In this document: piece by piece, positions 62,195 through 64,000 of the stretch
Numbering within the stretch: the first letter of the stretch is position 1
Layout: every line of letters begins with the position of its first letter
Assembly (NCBI RefSeq): GCF_029961185.1
Contig: NZ_JASBQQ010000006.1
Span: 62,001-126,000, forward strand
Direction: 5' to 3'
Length of the DNA stretch: 64,000 bases
Source: Albidovulum aestuarii
Lineage (GTDB): Bacteria > Pseudomonadota > Alphaproteobacteria > Rhodobacterales > Rhodobacteraceae
Position numbers and translations under genes: made by a program
Notes under the pieces: generated by a model
Told to the model about the DNA's origin: nothing
Database searches by the model: none
The model's input: the letters and a program-made list of their open reading frames with translations, nothing else

Positions 62195-64000
62195 ATGCAA
62201 ATGCGCTTTCTTGTCACCCTGATCGCCTGTGTCATGACCCTTGCCGCCCCGTGTTCAGGCGCGGGTCTTGGCCTGTCGCCCGATGTGATCGAATCGGCCG
62301 CGCCAGATGCGGCACTGGCCGAAGGGATATTCGGCGGCACGGGCCTCAGCGTCGCGCGCGATGAGGCCGGCGTGCCGGGCTGGACCGTGCGCCGCGATGG
62401 CGCGGTCATCGGCCATATCGGCTCCACCTGGGAAATCGCCGGGTCCGTCGGTTATTCGGGCCGCCCGCTCGATGTGCTGGTCGCCATCGCGCCGGATGCG
62501 CGAATCGCGGGCGCGCGGCTGATGCAGCACAATGAACCGGTGCTGACGCTCGGCATCTCGGACGAGGACATCGCCGCCTATGTGAATGGCTTCGCGGGCT
62601 ATGACCTGACCGAGCCGCGCGACGTGGCCCTCGCCAATACGCCGGGCCTGCCCGACGTGATCTCGCGCGCGACCGTATCGACCGGCGTGATCCGCGACGG
62701 CATCCTGCGCACAGCCCGCACGCTCGCCATCGGGCGCGGCATTCTGGCCGAGGCAGGCGGGATCGACCGGCTGAGCCATGCGCCCGCCGACTGGCAGGCG
62801 CTGGTGACGGGCGGGGCGCTCGCCGAATCGCTGACGGGGATGGATGAGGCGGCCGAGAAGCTGACCGGCGCCAAGGTGCCCGTCACTCCGGGCCCGGGCG
62901 ATTTCCTGCACCTCTGGACCGGACTGATCGACCCGCCGGCGGTCGGGCAGAACCTGCTGGGGCAGCAGGGCTACACCGCCGCGATTGGCGCGCTGGGGCC
63001 GGGTGAGACGCTGCTGATCGTCATCTCCTCGGGCCTGCATTCCCATCGCGGCACCGTCTGGCGCAAGACCGGGACATTCGACCGGATCGCGGTGATACAG
63101 GGTCAAACCCGCCTCAATCCGACCGAAGCGAGCTACCGGATGGTGAAGAAACTCGCCATCGACGGCGCGCCCAACGCCAAGGAGATCAGCCTGTTCCGCC
63201 TGCCACCCGAGATCGACCCGTTGGAGCCCTTCCGGGTGGAAGTCACCGCGGCGCGGCCGACCGAGACCGGCGAGGTGGCGATGACGATGGGCGTGGATTA
63301 CCGCTTGCCCGACACCTACCGCATCGCGCCGCCGCCCGATCCCGCGCCGCTCTGGCGCGAGATATGGCAGCAAAAGCGGCTGGCGACCGGGATCGTCGCC
63401 GCGATGCTGGCCGTCCTGACGCTCATCCTCTTCGCGCAGGAATGGATCATCCGGCGGCCGAAGCTCTGGATGCTCGGCCGGGTCGGGTTCCTCTTGACCA
63501 CGCTGATCGTGCTCGGCTGGGGGCTGAACGGGCAGCTTTCCGTCGTGCAGGTCGTGGCCTTCGTGCATTCGCTTCTGACCGGTTTCCGGTGGGAGACATT
63601 CCTGATCGAACCGGTGATCTTCCTGCTCTGGTCCTTCACCGCGCTTGGCATGCTCTTCTGGGGGCGCGGGGTCTATTGCGGCTGGCTCTGCCCGTTCGGG
63701 GCGTTGCAGGAGCTTACGAACCTCGCCGCAAGGCGGCTGGGCGTGAAACAGATCGACGTGCCGCAGGCCGTGCATGAACGGCTTTGGGTGATCAAGTACA
63801 CGCTCTTCATGGCCATCCTCGCGCTGTCTTTCTACTCAATGCATGACGCGCTGGTGCTCGCCGAGGCGGAGCCGTTCAAGACCGCCATATCACTGCGCAT
63901 GATCCGGGCCTGGCCCTTCCTGCTCTACGTGGCGGTTCTCCTTGGTGCAGGCCTTTTCATCGAACGCTTTTTTTGCCGCTACCTCTGCCCCTTGGGCGCG
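62195..64000 (+). CDS. nirI: NirI/NosR-family regulatory flavo-iron-sulfur protein (3' end outside window)
   Basis: 602 residues are present and the frame is open at the window end. Order: signal peptide-like N-terminus (RFLVTLIACVMTLAAPC), periplasmic FMN-binding domain with the flavin-attachment-like motif SRATVST (Thr ~160), a second periplasmic stretch, then transmembrane helices from ~395 and two CxxxCP motifs: YCGWLCPFG and FCRYLCPLG. Divergent position to nirS identifies it as NirI, required for nirS expression in Paracoccus; NosR is the alternative. The start is ATG 62195 or 62201. Confidence 0.88.
   Translation, partial: MQMRFLVTLIACVMTLAAPCSGAGLGLSPDVIESAAPDAALAEGIFGGTGLSVARDEAGVPGWTVRRDGAVIGHIGSTWEIAGSVGYSGRPLDVLVAIAPDARIAGARLMQHNEPVLTLGISDEDIAAYVNGFAGYDLTEPRDVALANTPGLPDVISRATVSTGVIRDGILRTARTLAIGRGILAEAGGIDRLSHAPADWQALVTGGALAESLTGMDEAAEKLTGAKVPVTPGPGDFLHLWTGLIDPPAVGQNLLGQQGYTAAIGALGPGETLLIVISSGLHSHRGTVWRKTGTFDRIAVIQGQTRLNPTEASYRMVKKLAIDGAPNAKEISLFRLPPEIDPLEPFRVEVTAARPTETGEVAMTMGVDYRLPDTYRIAPPPDPAPLWREIWQQKRLATGIVAAMLAVLTLILFAQEWIIRRPKLWMLGRVGFLLTTLIVLGWGLNGQLSVVQVVAFVHSLLTGFRWETFLIEPVIFLLWSFTALGMLFWGRGVYCGWLCPFGALQELTNLAARRLGVKQIDVPQAVHERLWVIKYTLFMAILALSFYSMHDALVLAEAEPFKTAISLRMIRAWPFLLYVAVLLGAGLFIERFFCRYLCPLGA

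Noticed and set aside
62255-63775. 506-codon open frame on the minus strand
   Set aside because: It is antisense to nirI; its translation is Arg/His/Gln/Gly-rich low-complexity text without domains, as expected for the shadow of a GC-rich gene.
62195-64000. nosR as the name for the last gene
   Set aside because: NosR and NirI share architecture, but the divergent position to nirS with a shared NNR-type box favours NirI; no nosZ is seen. The rest of the gene lies outside the window, so NosR is kept only as the alternative.

Overview
The window is high-GC chromosomal DNA of an alphaproteobacterium, most likely a Rhodobacteraceae/Paracoccaceae member. The evidence is the Paracoccus-type nirI/nirSECF(DL)GHJN denitrification locus, mbfA behind an Irr-type operator, a DUF2794 gene, a Si-specific transhydrogenase, a paa segment and strong GC-rich codon use. 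No rRNA, insertion sequence, CRISPR array or complete prophage is visible. One tRNA-Arg(TCT) lies at 6679-6755.

Layout. (a) 1-4832: an accessory block of a type VI secretion system. It has a TIGR02270-like protein, a degenerate ketosynthase-like protein, DUF2169, two tandem paralogous putative immunity proteins, a PAAR-like (DUF4150) protein with a C-terminal HNH-like nuclease, and a divergent TagF-like protein. (b) 5018-10003: a two-gene split methylenetetrahydrofolate reductase, tRNA-Arg, a Tag-like glycosylase, GNAT, ThpR and an MFS carrier. (c) 10004-18549: a complete pseudaminic acid pathway in two converging operons (pseF, a pseG-pseH fusion and pseI on +; pseB, pseC and an unassigned GT-B-like gene on -), followed by a lower-GC GT2 gene and a GT29/sialyltransferase-like gene. 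(d) 18657-24663: asd, an AT-richer leucine-rich-repeat gene, a TPR lipoprotein-like/periplasmic protein, an RHH protein, and a carbonic anhydrase-sbtA-sbtB bicarbonate-uptake cluster. (e) 24809-34311: aminopeptidase and NlpC/P60 pair, DUF2794, and a partial phenylacetate catabolic locus (paaX, paaZ divergent from paaI-paaJ-paaK-tetR) with a candidate TetR operator in the divergent promoter. (f) 34447-53374: mostly housekeeping and metabolic genes (zapE, OCD, HAD, transporters, MBL hydrolase/LysR/MDR, DUF188, sthA, fghA, AEC, nitroreductase), then mbfA with an Irr box, a small secreted peptide gene under three TetR-type operators and its TetR regulator, NYN, GNAT and an FNT channel. (g) 53090-64000: the nir locus for cytochrome cd1 nitrite reductase and heme d1 synthesis, with an NNR/FNR-type box between nirS and divergent nirI, and a 13-bp perfect stem-loop between nirS and nirE.

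How the genes work together. NirS reduces nitrite to NO. NirE starts heme d1 synthesis, the NirDL/G/H siroheme decarboxylases, NirJ, NirF and NirN complete it, NirC is a small c-type cytochrome, and NirI supports nirS expression. PseB, C, H, G, I and F convert UDP-GlcNAc to CMP-pseudaminic acid, and the neighbouring transferase-like genes are the natural candidates for attaching it. The T6SS block looks like an effector/immunity cassette with its loading helpers. The most novel signals are the nuclease/duplicated-immunity cassette with its catalytically dead ketosynthase, the GT29-like gene beside the pse operons, the LRR island, and the small secreted peptide with an unusually dense operator array.
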